A stretch of DNA of 64,000 nt from Zelonia costaricensis (GCA_030849075.1 JASAOO010003525.1:29374-93373); one strand, 5' to 3'. Numbered from the stretch's first letter, positions 41,001-50,587 are shown. The notes: generated by a model from the letters alone, not told the origin. Numbers and translations: made by a program.

Positions 41001-41865
41001 ATTCGTGCCCCGCTACCACGGCACGCGTCGCCTCTTCGTGCGCGACGTGCTGCGCTGCGAGAAGCTCGGCAATGCCGCGGCGGCGGCGGCGGCGGAGGCG
41101 GCAGCGGGGGCGGCGGTGGTGCCGGCGACAGCGTCGGGTGAGGGCTGCAATCCACTGGAGCCTGCGGGCGGCGCGCCAATCGCAGCGGTGGTGGATGAGA
41201 AGCCCGTATCGAGCACGGCGGTCGCAGCGCCCCAGCAGCAGCGCATTGTGAGGGACGCTGACAACGACGACGAGGACGACGACGGCGGTGCGGGTGGCGA
41301 TGACAAGATCTGCCGCATGATCATGCTCGAGTACGTGTGCTACCGCTTCCGCCGCCCGTGCGTGATGGACATCAAGATGGGCAGCCGCCAATACGGCCTC
41401 CACCCGTCCGCCGAGAAGAAACTCAGCAAGGAGCGCAAGGCGAAGCTGTCCACGTCCGCACGCTACGGCATCCGGCTCGCGGGGTATCGCCGGTGGAACG
41501 CCGAGGAGCGGCGCTACAACTTCCGTAGCAAGCTGCAGTGCCGCGCGCTCAGCCTGAACGAGGTGAAGAGTGAGATCTCGGCCTTCCTGCTGAACAGTCG
41601 CGAGCTCGAGCGGGTCTTCCGGCGCCAGCTACAGCGACTCCGCGTCGCCTTCAGTCAGCAAACCGTCTTCCGCTTCTACACGTCGTCGCTGCTGTTTGTC
41701 TACGACGCCGAGGACTCGCTCGCGACGGCGCGCGTGACGATGGTGGACTTCGCGTACACCTACGAGTCTCGCGAGCTGCTGCAGGGCGGCGACCCTGACG
41801 CCGACTTCGCCTACGACGTCGGCTACCTCAAAGCGATCGACACCCTGCTGTCGCTGCTCGCCTAA
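38050..41865 (+). CDS. IP6K: Inositol hexakisphosphate kinase-like protein with split catalytic domain
   Basis: A 1271-residue protein of the inositol polyphosphate kinase (IPK) superfamily. The N-lobe loop VGGHH (595-599) and REEAFYNTI (616-624) match the IP6K block VGGH...ExxFYE. The next expected block, FVPRYHGT, appears only at 985-992, after an insertion of about 350 mostly low-complexity residues. A second, acidic insertion (about 1005-1087) precedes the substrate/catalytic motif PxxxDxKxG (Pro1103, Asp1107, Lys1109, Gly1111). Downstream are FYTSSLLFVYD (1209-1219), the metal-binding VDFA with Asp1233, and DVGYLKAI at the C-terminus. The SSLLxxYD block points to IP6K rather than IPMK. 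The first 590 residues are disordered, rich in Ser/Thr/Ala/Pro with Gln and His runs. Family knowledge: IP6K makes inositol pyrophosphates (IP7), which control phosphate and polyphosphate metabolism. The upstream in-frame extension lies in the acceptor tract and was excluded. Confidence 0.85.
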   Translation: MKNSLSRTTFEAVIEHSTSEAQQQQQHRIHSSSTNSSVNRQRSTTKSPVLQHRTHHVHPARPASSFMTETVTVPSADAAKPLETQSSDVTRTDTLTDGEVLDRRNSSDELDGYRSSCEESLRTGREDSSSCSSGRHSEGPATAESPTTGTATATHEAHAYPHRHRAQRYRGRGSPVQSAARDEERQRLVAMSLDPEVAQAAAAAALTESSGATEPQPRPSRPASTTVTTTRTTAASPSPQSSPVAAPGAAREGGLRGVRTPSPTPITASTSTKTSLAMISVALNVESRSAEAVRRASAGNSPRSGPRPSTIEPGSGNTSMAMLLRVPVPVVTAAPDAAAPREDGGADPAAGLRSSTASRMSRSSSNDSGAVEASMESGQCATATPHDRPPSCTSPHSVASGPATAVVSPTRHLSSPESHRHSTPISANVHRPGSPSPRPRTTSAAKPTAPLLLQASVPVKAASIDLSLGRPTAAAGAPVEAPMANSAVALLPIAETAAPTSSSTPLQASAGGLVSPPPESTAHELLTSRVAATAGEHVTHVADVTTRTSTNTRVPVHDASHVGSPSSPPPSQQQQQRGGLVGSPAAVDISSSSSVGGHHLSVTEGNAFLKQSGSRREEAFYNTIQPYQETLVREAVRQAPHTVEHWLHQHAGTPCAGASEAAAIAAAAAAVATARSPLAPGRSSSPSDVCRRSSGGGSDDVDGVVADPDDVAALCEARWEAYQQYEAEDMSNLNILASAHLAEGAADGNATLLSPRKRNSGAAAADGSPVTSPVSPTSPEHQVDKDLVELAARLWWTVRFRHFYRTSAAAYEVQRQAAEAAGLSPPSPSTWSLATTPAREAGANGGTAGSGSAVTHSRCSTPASQNPAPMPSATPSSPAQQHNHQHQPQQQLQTHVSNDSVVAAPPPLPPSVFHASLDRSTAAGSNANGAATSMVLPPSVSGTATPCMVGSFGAPSLEGIASAASTAERQYAAQKHRALQLLAAFVPRYHGTRRLFVRDVLRCEKLGNAAAAAAAEAAAGAAVVPATASGEGCNPLEPAGGAPIAAVVDEKPVSSTAVAAPQQQRIVRDADNDDEDDDGGAGGDDKICRMIMLEYVCYRFRRPCVMDIKMGSRQYGLHPSAEKKLSKERKAKLSTSARYGIRLAGYRRWNAEERRYNFRSKLQCRALSLNEVKSEISAFLLNSRELERVFRRQLQRLRVAFSQQTVFRFYTSSLLFVYDAEDSLATARVTMVDFAYTYESRELLQGGDPDADFAYDVGYLKAIDTLLSLLA

Positions 41866-42871
41866 AGGACGTGGCGTGTGAAGGTGTGTGAAGAGGTGTG
41901 TGTGTGTGTGTGTAGTGGTAACGGGTGTGGGCGTGCGTGTCGAAGTCGCTGGCCGCCACACCGCATCGATCCACTTTTCAAATTCGTGTTGTATGCGCCA
42001 TCCGCATACCCCCCCCCCTCCTCCTCCCTCCCTTCCGGTTCTCCGGCTTGCCGTCATGTGTTCTTCGGTCTCTGGTGACCGCGGCACCACCGGCTCACCG
42101 GAACTCCGCTGAGCCCTCCACACCCCACACCTCTCTCTCTCTTTCCGAGCTTGTTCTCCTTTCTCTTCCTCCCTGGAGTGCATCGTGTCCTTGGCCTGTC
42201 CGGGAGCTCACTGCGTGCGTATGTCTGTGTGTTTGTGTGTATGCGTTTCCCGCTTGTCCCTCCCCCCCCCGTGTTTTCACCTCCACCTCAGTCCACCTTC
42301 TCACCCCCTCTGTGTGTCCTCTTCTGCGTCGGTCTTCCTCCCTCTCCCCCCCCCTCAAACCTCTACTGCCTCTCTCTTCACTGTGTGGGTGTGCGTGTGT
42401 ATGTGTGCTCTGGAGGGGGTGCCCATGTGTGTGTGTACGCGTGAAGCCTGTCGTGCCCTTCCGTCGCTCTCACTTGCTCCCTCCCTTCGCCGTGTCCTGC
42501 CTCTTCTCCCTTCCCCACCCCCTCTTCTCCTCCTGCGTGAAGACGAGCAAGACTCGTTCAGCATGGCCTCCGTTCCGCCGTCGTGCTCGCGCGCCCCTCT
42601 TCGGTTGCACGTGTGTGATTCTGCGTCTGTTTCACATGCGAGTGTGTTTGGTCCTCCTCGCGTGTCCCACTGTGGTGCCTTTCGTTGTGGTGGTGGTCGT
42701 AGTGGTGGTCGTGGTCGACTCAGCTGTCTCCGTGCGTGTGTGCGTCAGGTCCGCGGTCACGTGCGCGTGCATTTGCCAAGCACGCGTTTGGTTGTAGTTG
42801 TACGTGTTGTGTGCCGCGTGTTTGGCCATGGGTGAGTGCGTCGCTGTTCGTGTATGTCTGTGTCTGAGTGT

Positions 42872-42876
<5 letters not shown>

Positions 42877-42908
<32 letters not shown>
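42877..42908. repeat. (GT)n microsatellite
   Basis: Thirty-two bases of perfect TG repeat. With the (CA)n run at 43096-43123 about 190 bp downstream, it could form a long stem in RNA. Confidence 0.9.
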
Positions 42909-42910
<2 letters not shown>

Positions 42911-43095
42911 TTGCGGTGCGCGGTGGAGATGCATCTGCGCAAGCGGTCCCAGCCCCCTCCCCAAGCTTCTCGTTCTTCTTCCTTCTCCCCTCCTCTCTGT
43001 TCTTCTCGTTGCCTCGTTTACACAGCAGCTGCCTGGTCTGCTCTCTGTGCACAAGTTGCTCCGCATCCCACCGACGCGCCTCGCGCGGTCCGCAC

Positions 43096-43123
43096 CACAC
43101 ACACACACACACACACACACACA
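43096..43123. repeat. (CA)n microsatellite
   Basis: Twenty-eight bases of perfect CA repeat, complementary to the GT run at 42877-42908. Confidence 0.9.
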
Positions 43124-43940
43124 TGCACTCTTGCCCTCACTCCTGCATGCCCCTTTCTCCATCGCCCCCTTTTCATCTTCCTGCGCGCGGCTAACCGTTC
43201 CTTCGACTTTGCCAACACACACACACACACACCTCCATCTCCCCAGCCGTGCTGCTTGCTTGCCTCGTGTCACTCCACATCGCCCAGCACTCCACTCGTG
43301 TCCCTCCTAGCAGGGTCATGCGTTGGCGGCGCCAGAGAAGGAGGGCAAAGACGGCGTGTGATGGTCTAGCGCGAGTCACATGGGAGCTGCGCCAAAGGGC
43401 ACCCCCTCACCCTCACCCTCCCCAAACGCGCAGACACACACGCGGTGAGAGTCGAGAGCCAGCGGTGGCAAGCGAGTCACAAGCTCCCGCTCGACCCCTC
43501 GTGCCGTAATCTGCACGCACCGCGTAGCCGCGCAGGGAGGCGTGAGAGAAACAGAGAAAGGGGGCGGAGCTGGGTCAGCTGTGCCAGTCACTACTGCACA
43601 CGTACAGAGACCCGCGTTGCCTCGAGTCGGCTGCTCGCCGTCACTGAGTGGTGTGTGTGTCTCAGCATGGGGTTGTGAGTCTCTGTGTGTGCGCCTTGGC
43701 ACCGCTTGAGCGTTACTCCGCATCCCTCGCCTCACTCTACACCCTCCCAACCTCCCTCCGCCCCCCCCCCCACCACACGCACTTCCAGTAGCAGCAGCAG
43801 CACCTTGTCCAAACACGCGCATACGCAATCTTGCTTCGTTGTCCGACCTCTTGGTATTCCTTTATTGCGGCTACTACGCACGCACACACACACACACACG
43901 TGCATCTGTCGTGCCGTCACCAGCACTTCGTGCGGCACAG

Positions 43941-43981
43941 CGTTGCTCCTCCGTCACCCTCCTACCTCTCTCTCTCTTCAG
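43941..43981 (+). promoter_or_regulatory. Predicted spliced-leader acceptor for threonine synthase
   Basis: CCTACC and a (TC)n run end in CTTCAG, AG at 43980-43981. The first ATG downstream is the threonine synthase start at 44091. Confidence 0.6.
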
Positions 43982-44090
43982 CACGTGCGTCTCGTCGCAG
44001 CGCCGTCCGTCACTGCCCACCACCGTCCTCGCCGACATCTCGAACCCGCACGCGCCGCGGCCCCTTTTCTGTGTGACGAGACACGCAAAC

Positions 44091-46046
44091 ATGCTCGCGC
44101 TCTCCATCACCGGCACGGCGGCCAGCGAGCTGCGCGCTAAGGCGCGCGCCGCGCTCATCGACACGGCACACCTCTTCCACGCGGACGCCGCCACGGGCGC
44201 CGCGCCGACGTTTGTGCTCTGCCTCGACGCGGAGGACACGGCCGTGATGAAGCCGCTGCACCAGAACTACAACTACCGCTTCATCTGGAACGAGCTGAGC
44301 ACTATGGGGGAGCTGGTGGCGGCTGTACAGCCCCTCGTGGAGTCGCTCGGGCGTGCCGGGCGGGGGGCGGAGCCGTCCGCCATTGCCGGGGCCTTCACGA
44401 GCACCCGCGGTGCTGCCGAGGCGTCCAACTTCCTGTCCGTTGTGCGGGACGGGCTCGCCAGCGACGGAGGCTTATACATCCTCAAGGCCGTTCCGCCCAT
44501 GCCGGACTCGCAGCTCTACTACCTCTGCAAGCAGCGCAACCTGTCCTACATCGAGGCGGCCCAGATGATTCTCGAACAGCTCGTGGACGCCAGCATCGCG
44601 CCGTCCGTGCTGTACCCGCTCGTGCTGCAGGCGTACAAGCCCAGCCGCTGGTCGGGCAAGGACGACGTGTGCCCCATCACATCGCTGCTGGGCGGGCAGG
44701 CGATCGGCTCGACGCGCAGCAGGGCGGCGAGCACCGCGGCGGGTGGCGCCGGCCTCGCCCCGTCCGCCTCCTTCAACGCGCCGGAGCGGTGGGCCGCGAA
44801 CGTGTCGGTGATGGAGCTCTTCCACGGCCCCACCGCGGCCTTCAAGGACTTTGCCTTGCAGCTGTTCCCGCGCTACTTCGGCACGGCGACGGCGACGCAG
44901 GCGAAGGAGAAGTACGTCATCCTCGCGGCCACCTCCGGCGACACCGGCGTGGCCGCCATCAGCGGCTTCGTCAACGCCGGCGGCCACTCGCAGGTGATGG
45001 TGCTGTACCCGATGCACGGTGTGTCGCCTGTGCAGCAGATGCAGATGCTGTCCTTCGACGACGGGGCGCACGTGCGGACCTACGCGGTGGACTCCAACTT
45101 TGACTTCTGCCAGCGCACGGTGAAGGAGATCTTCTCCGACGACGCGCTGCGGGCCGAGCTCGCGGCGGCGCAGCCCGCGGCGGTGCGGCTGTCCTCGGCC
45201 AACAGCATCAACTGGGGCCGCCTCATCCCGCAAGTCGTCTACTACTTCTGGGCCTACCGCCAGCACGTGCAGCACCCGCCGGCGGGGTGGGCGTTCGGCG
45301 ACCCCATCGACGTCGTCGTGCCGTGCGGCAACTTCGGCAACATCCTGAGCGGCTACGTGGCGAAGCTGATGGGGCTGCCCGTGCGCAAGTTCATCGTCGC
45401 CTCAAACCAGAACGACGTGCTGTACGACTTCGTGAAGACGGGCACGTACGATGTGCGGCACCGCACGCTCGCGGTCACGGCGTCGCCGTCGATCGACATC
45501 CTCAAGGCCTCCAACGTGGAGCGCTTCCTGTACTTGCTCAGCGACCGCGACACGGCGCTCGTGGCACGGCTCATGCGGGAGCTCGACACGGACGGTGTCT
45601 TCACCTTGCCCGATGTGATGCGGGAGGCGATGCAGGCCGTCTTCACTGCGGGCCGCTGCAGCGAGGAGGACTGCGCCGCGACTATCAAGAGCGTCTTCGC
45701 CTACTCGCACGGTGCCCGCCTGCTGGACCCGCACACCGCCGTGGCCGTCTTCGTCGCCCAGCAGTACCGTGAGGAGGAGCTGCTCTGCCGCGACCTCGAC
45801 CACCCCACCTCCGCCGACGCCGACAGCGACGTGCCGCCGCTTGTGATCGCGAGTACGGCGCACTGGGCGAAGTTCCCCGCCCCGGTGCTGCATTCCCTCC
45901 ACGGCGAGGGGGCCCAGCTCGGTGCACCGGCGCCGTCGGTAGCCGCGGCGATTGCGGAGGTGCGCGCCCTGTACGCGCAGATCACGGCAGAGTGCCCGCA
46001 GCAGTCGGTGCACCCGGCGCTGTCGCACGCGCTGGACCAGGCAGAG
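44091..46046 (+). CDS. Threonine synthase (3' end lost at assembly gap)
   Basis: At least 652 residues of a PLP-dependent fold-type II enzyme. The PLP lysine is Lys252 within HGPTAAFKDFA, and the family blocks AATSGDTGVAAISGF and SSANSINWGRLIPQ (phosphate/substrate side) and VPCGNFGNILSGY are intact. The N-terminal STRG of threonine synthases is recognisable (TSTRGAAEASNFL). Residues about 200-225 form a short low-complexity insertion (Ala/Gly/Ser). Reaction: O-phosphohomoserine plus water gives threonine plus phosphate; the gene implies at least the last step of threonine synthesis. The frame stays open to the N at 46049, after which come 31 Gs and spacer sequence, so the true stop codon is missing. 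The alpha/beta core looks complete, so little of the C-terminus is lost. The start is the first ATG after the predicted acceptor. Confidence 0.93.
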
Positions 46047-46048
46047 AA

Positions 46049-46049
46049 N

Positions 46050-46082
<33 letters not shown>
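46049..46082. other. N plus 31-G homopolymer, probable assembly gap or sequencing artefact
   Basis: A single N (46049), two Ts and 31 consecutive Gs (46052-46082) interrupt the end of threonine synthase. The run is far longer than any other G homopolymer in the window and follows an N, suggesting a scaffold join with low-quality contig-end sequence. Confidence 0.75.
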
Positions 46083-46084
<2 letters not shown>

Positions 46085-46423
46085 ACACACCAACTCCCTG
46101 CGAGCAAGAGCGACTGTTCGGCCTTTTGAGGTCGCCCTCGGCGTTCACGCTCCCGCTCCATCCCTCCCTCCCTCCCCCCACCCCACGCCGGGTCTGTGCG
46201 TGGAGGGGCGGCCTAGTGATTTCGGTGACCTGTTCACTTTCTCCTCTCCATCTCTCACGTGCGGCTTCTCCTCTCCCCCCTTTTCCCGCTCAGCACGGTG
46301 GTGGTTCCTCATCTTCGATGTCGCCCCCGTGCCGTTGCGTAGGGCTCGTGTGTGCGTGCGTGTGTTTGCATCCGCGGAGGCGTGCGAGCTCGGGAAGCGC
46401 AGCTCGCCTCGTGATTTGTTTGT

Positions 46424-46444
46424 GGGTGTGGGTGTGGGTGTGGG
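46424..46444 (+). other. Perfect G-quadruplex motif (GGG TGT array)
   Basis: Four GGG triplets separated by three TGT loops, G3N3G3N3G3N3G3, on the coding strand in the presumed 3' UTR of threonine synthase. Confidence 0.75.
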
Positions 46445-47429
46445 TGTGTGTATGCCCGCGCCCTCCCTTCACTCCCCACTCCCCACCCCTCTTCTTCTCC
46501 TCCACAAGTGCCGCCGTCACTATCGCGTTTGCCGACCAACGCATGCGCTGCATTGGCTGCCTTGATGGCCTAAATCAATGCCCTTCTCGTGCTTTCACGT
46601 AGTGAAGCTCCGATGCCTCCGTACGGCACCCCCTCCCTCTCTCTCGTTTCCCGGGGGCGTGTTGCCCTGTGGGCTCACTGCCTCGCTAGCCGCTGCGCAC
46701 GTACGTCTGCGCGTGGGCGTGTCTGTGCGAGTACACGCGGCAGGCGTCCGTCTGAGTCCTCTCTCTACCAGCGACAGCTGCAGTGACTTTGTAGATCGCA
46801 GCGGGTCGCAGTGAAGCGCGAGCGCGCTTCAGGGGTGTGGGGAGGGAGGCGGAAGCAGTGCGGAGGTGGGCGGTCGGCGCGATGTTGTCAGAGGGGGTCT
46901 ACCGAGGTGGAGGCTCGAGCGTCCATCACAACGCTTACCTATGAAAGAGCGACAAGACCGAAGCGGGGCGCTGCCGCACGGGGGGTGCCCGTCGCCCGAT
47001 CGCCGTGCTTGTTGTTGCAAGGCGGGAGAAGAGGCGCATCAGGCAGTCGGTCCCCGCGCGTTCCCACCTCGTGCCGCGGCCGCGGTCGTGTGTTGTGGAC
47101 GGGGGGGGTGCTGCGTCGAGGATGCGAGACCACGCTACCCACCGGCGCCTGCGACCCACCTCCCCCAACTCCACATGCGCGCCATGCAGGTGTGGCCTTC
47201 CTCTTCGTGCGAGTTGCGCACTCTTCGTCGTCCCTGTTTGATCTCTCTCTCTCTCTGACGCACGCACACACGCACGCACAGCACCACCGCCAGCGCCCTC
47301 GTGCAGAGCGGCGAATTCGTTTGCCATCTGTCTCACGCACAAACACGTGTGTGCGTCTGTGTCTTACTCACACCGGCGCACTCACGCGCGCGTGACATAG
47401 AACAACAAGCGCACGCGCCGGCACTGCCC

Positions 47430-47471
47430 TACTCGGGTGCCTCGATCACTCCCTCTCACCCACTCTCGCAG
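47430..47471 (+). promoter_or_regulatory. Predicted spliced-leader acceptor for the CW zinc-finger gene
   Basis: ACTCCCTCTCACCCACTCTC followed by GCAG, AG at 47470-47471. The leader is 59 nt with no ATG before 47531. Confidence 0.5.
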
Positions 47472-47530
47472 CTTGGGCTGAACGCAACCGGAGTCGCGCG
47501 GGGTGGGTGACACCGCAGGGCCCGCACACA

Positions 47531-50500
47531 ATGGAATGGGTCGCATCACGCGCTCCGCTGTTTAACGTCGTGGTGGAAGAAGACGACGACGACCGAGCAA
47601 AACCGCCGCAGACGGCGGTCGCGACAAGTGCGTCGCTCGATCCCGCGCCGGCGACTGCTGGTCACGGCGCCTCTTACGCCGGTCAGTCAGAGCATGATTA
47701 CGAAGCCAACGGTGGCCGACCGCACCACGCACCCTCGGCAGCCGCAGTGCACACCCCCACGTCGCCTCGGGCTGCCCCTGCCGCACGTACCGAACCGGCC
47801 GCGCTGCAGCGCACCTGGGGCGGACTTGTCGGCAATGGCGGGCGCGGCGAACTCCCACTGCACGCTGCGGCACCGGCCAGCGGTGCGACGGGCCTTCGTG
47901 TGGGCCACGGCCTGCGCCTCTCCCTATCCGGCGCCAGTGTCGCCGGACCGACACCGACCGCGCCGCTGGACACGACGCGCTTGGGGAGTGGCCGCACGCT
48001 AAAGCTGTCCACCTCCTCGCCGGTGTTCAGCCAAGTGCAGAAGGCGGCGGCATCAGACGCAGCAGCAGCCCCGCGTCCACGCGGACGGCGACCCAAAGGC
48101 CGCCACCCCGCTGCGCTGGAGGAGGCGAACGACGCCGAGGTGAAGGCGATGCCATCCGCGTCGGCGCCGCCGCCCCCGCCACCGCCGCTACCCTCTGTGA
48201 CGGCAGCGGCCGCGGTGAGCGCCACGCCGGCGGAGCGGGTGGCAGAAGCGCGACGACGTGCGGATCTGAGGAGCCGCCCCCACCGACTCGCGGCCTGCGC
48301 CGACTGGTGGGCGTGTCTGTGCTACCACGACGTGCATGCGATCTTCACGTCCCAGGAGGACGCCTTCGAGGTCCCGCTGCGGCCGCTCGCCACCGCCAGC
48401 GCCGGGCGCTTCTACGCGGAGCTGCACCGCTGCTTCGCGGCCTGGCGGCGCACGCACTGGGACGCACTGGTGGTACTCCGGCACGCCGCAGCCGGCGAGC
48501 CCGGTCAAGCAAGGCGAGGGCGCGGAGGGGCTCAGCGGACGGTGCGTGACCCAACGCTGCTCGAGTACGCCAACGCCACGTGGTACGAGGCACTGCGCGT
48601 GCAGCGGCTCATGGCTCAGCATCTTCTCGTGGACTCACCACAGGAGACTGGCCGCATCGGCGAAGACGGCCACGTGCCGCGCCGCGGCTGGCGCTTCGAG
48701 GAGGGCTGCTTCGACGCGCTACAGTGCGCACTCGGCGCCCCGCAACCGGCGGACCCCGGCGCCGCCGTCCGCCTCGCCGCCCCACAAGCGCCGCAGCCCG
48801 CGATGGCGCCGTACACGGTGAGTGCGGCGAGTGGTGCTGTGGGGGAAGAAGCATCACGCGCCACCACCACCACCACCACCACCACCGCACCGACCACGCC
48901 AGTGGAAGTGCGACTTGGCGGCACCGCCACCAGAGCCCTGCGCGTCCACGTGCCGACCGCAGCGCGGATCTTGGCGCTGCTGCGCGTGCTGGACACGCTC
49001 TGGGACACCGTGCCCACCTCGCTGCCCTTCCGCATGCCCGTCTCGGAGATGGAGGCGCCGGGCTACTACCGCAGCACACGCGACCCCGTCAGTCTGTGCC
49101 AGCTTTACGAGGAGGTCTTCGCTGGCATGTCCGTGCCGGCCCATCGCGCGTGTGTCAAGCAGCAGGCGCAGCTGGCCCGCCGCGTGCACGAAGTGCTGCA
49201 GGGCGACTTCCACCATCCACACAAGTCCGACACTGTCGCGGCCGACGTGCAGGCGAGCCTCTTCGACTACGCCCATCTACGTGAGCGGCTCACCACACTC
49301 AAGTCGAACTGCGACGACTACAACGGCGGCGGTGCGGAGCTGAGTCTGCAGGCGACGGCGCTGCTCGGCGCCGGCGTGAAGGCGCTGCGGGACGCGCAGG
49401 CCGCAGAGGACACGTGGTCGGAGCAGCAGCCGGTGTGGACCTCGCTGGAAGACGTGTCAAGCTCGACGTTTGTGCACAGCGAAGCGGACACCGTCGTGCC
49501 CCCAAGCCTGCGCGCACCCCCTGCCATACCCGCGCCGGACTCTAGCGCGGCCGGCAGTGCCCCCGAGCGGCGCGTGCTGCGACTTCCCACGGCATCGAGT
49601 GCACCACCCACCGCCGCAGCGGCCACCAGCGCGGGCGGCGCGACGACGGAATTCTGGATTCAGTGTGACGGCTGCGACGTGTGGCACAAACTCGCTGCTC
49701 GACTGGATCCCGTGCCGCAGACGTGGACGTGTGGCAGCCTCGGCCTCGCCTGCTCGGCGGAGAAGACGCGGCGCAAGGCAGACAAGCGCGCCGCGAAGAG
49801 GGCGAAGAAGGCCGCGGCGAAGGGGGAACCACGGGCATCGCGGCAAGAGTCGACGCGGAAGCCCGACAGCGCGGCAGGTGCTGCCGACTCGGCGGAGAGC
49901 GGGCAGGCCACCGCCGCGCGTCGTCGCGGACGGCCACCTCGCGAGCCGCGCCAGCCACACGCGCTCCACGAGGCCGACGGCGATGATGTGTTGCTGGCTG
50001 ACATGTACCCGGTGATCGCGTCCGTCGTGGAGGACGCACCGTTGCAACCCGCCACGTCGACAGCGCGCAAGCGTGGCCGCCCTGCGAAGACGGCACATGA
50101 GAGACCCGTGGAGAAGCCGAAACGCGCGCGCGTGGCGATCGCACGTCGGCCCCCGTCTGTCTCCTCCACATCTGCGTCATCTTCGGACTCCGACTCGGAC
50201 TCCAGCTCGAGCTCGGGCAGCAGCGGCAGCAGCAGCGACACGCGAGGGAGCCGCAGTAGAAGCAGCAGCAGCAGCAGGACCGGTGCGTCCCCACGTGCAA
50301 GCAGTGAACAGGAGCCCCCCGGCGAGAGGGCGCACGTCGCCAAGCGCTCCGCCGTGACCACGCACGCGCTGCCAAAGCGTCCGCAGTTCGAAGGGGATGC
50401 CGAGGGCTCGTCCCGGGGGAGGGGCGGCACCTCCAGCGGAAAGACGACGGCAGCCCGAACCGCCGCGGCGCTGGAGGAGGTGGCGGAGGCGGTGGCTGCG

Positions 50501-50587
50501 CTGGAGCGGCGCCCTGCGCAGGAGGCGCCCTTCGAGCAGCTGGAGGAGATCAAGCGCCTGGAGCGCTTGCTGAACGCGTTGGACTAA
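47531..50587 (+). CDS. CW-type zinc-finger and AT-hook protein (putative chromatin protein)
   Basis: A 1018-residue protein. Residues 709-742 form a CW zinc finger: WIQCDGCDVWHKL, then WTC and a final Cys, with ligands Cys712, Cys715, Cys734 and Cys741 and tryptophans 709, 718 and 732. CW domains read methylated histone H3 Lys4 in other eukaryotes. Three AT-hook-like GR(R)P cores surround it: about 185-188, 800-802 and 849-851 (the last two are canonical RGRP), which bind the DNA minor groove. Basic clusters (KRAAKRAKKAA near 755-770) would serve as nuclear signals. Residues about 250-700 are a mostly helical region of unknown fold (for example ACADWWACLCYHDVHAIF). The N-terminus and the part from about 870 are disordered, with a Ser/Asp run. 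The short C-terminal helix is Glu/Leu-rich and may be a coiled coil. A nuclear chromatin role is inferred; the precise function is unknown. Confidence 0.8.
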   Translation: MEWVASRAPLFNVVVEEDDDDRAKPPQTAVATSASLDPAPATAGHGASYAGQSEHDYEANGGRPHHAPSAAAVHTPTSPRAAPAARTEPAALQRTWGGLVGNGGRGELPLHAAAPASGATGLRVGHGLRLSLSGASVAGPTPTAPLDTTRLGSGRTLKLSTSSPVFSQVQKAAASDAAAAPRPRGRRPKGRHPAALEEANDAEVKAMPSASAPPPPPPPLPSVTAAAAVSATPAERVAEARRRADLRSRPHRLAACADWWACLCYHDVHAIFTSQEDAFEVPLRPLATASAGRFYAELHRCFAAWRRTHWDALVVLRHAAAGEPGQARRGRGGAQRTVRDPTLLEYANATWYEALRVQRLMAQHLLVDSPQETGRIGEDGHVPRRGWRFEEGCFDALQCALGAPQPADPGAAVRLAAPQAPQPAMAPYTVSAASGAVGEEASRATTTTTTTTAPTTPVEVRLGGTATRALRVHVPTAARILALLRVLDTLWDTVPTSLPFRMPVSEMEAPGYYRSTRDPVSLCQLYEEVFAGMSVPAHRACVKQQAQLARRVHEVLQGDFHHPHKSDTVAADVQASLFDYAHLRERLTTLKSNCDDYNGGGAELSLQATALLGAGVKALRDAQAAEDTWSEQQPVWTSLEDVSSSTFVHSEADTVVPPSLRAPPAIPAPDSSAAGSAPERRVLRLPTASSAPPTAAAATSAGGATTEFWIQCDGCDVWHKLAARLDPVPQTWTCGSLGLACSAEKTRRKADKRAAKRAKKAAAKGEPRASRQESTRKPDSAAGAADSAESGQATAARRRGRPPREPRQPHALHEADGDDVLLADMYPVIASVVEDAPLQPATSTARKRGRPAKTAHERPVEKPKRARVAIARRPPSVSSTSASSSDSDSDSSSSSGSSGSSSDTRGSRSRSSSSSRTGASPRASSEQEPPGERAHVAKRSAVTTHALPKRPQFEGDAEGSSRGRGGTSSGKTTAARTAAALEEVAEAVAALERRPAQEAPFEQLEEIKRLERLLNALD

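Larger units (their letters stand above)
41866..44090. other. Intergenic spacer (2.2 kb), IP6K to threonine synthase
   Basis: No gene is supported. It has a GTGGTC-type repeat near 42685-42720, a long (GT)n at 42877-42908, a (CA)n at 43096-43123, a further CA tract near 43214-43231 and C/T-rich sequence. The acceptor for threonine synthase is at 43980-43981. Confidence 0.6.
46083..47530. other. Intergenic spacer, threonine synthase to CW zinc-finger gene
   Basis: No gene is supported; an open frame that continues from threonine synthase to 46565 is an accident of the gap. It contains a perfect (GGGTGT) quadruplex-type array at 46424-46444, a CA-rich patch near 47263-47283 and a C/T tract before the acceptor at 47470-47471. 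Confidence 0.6.

Noticed and set aside
46050..46565. C-terminal extension of threonine synthase (Gly-rich, then spacer)
   Set aside because: It is created by the N and 31-G artefact and continues into GT- and C-rich spacer sequence.
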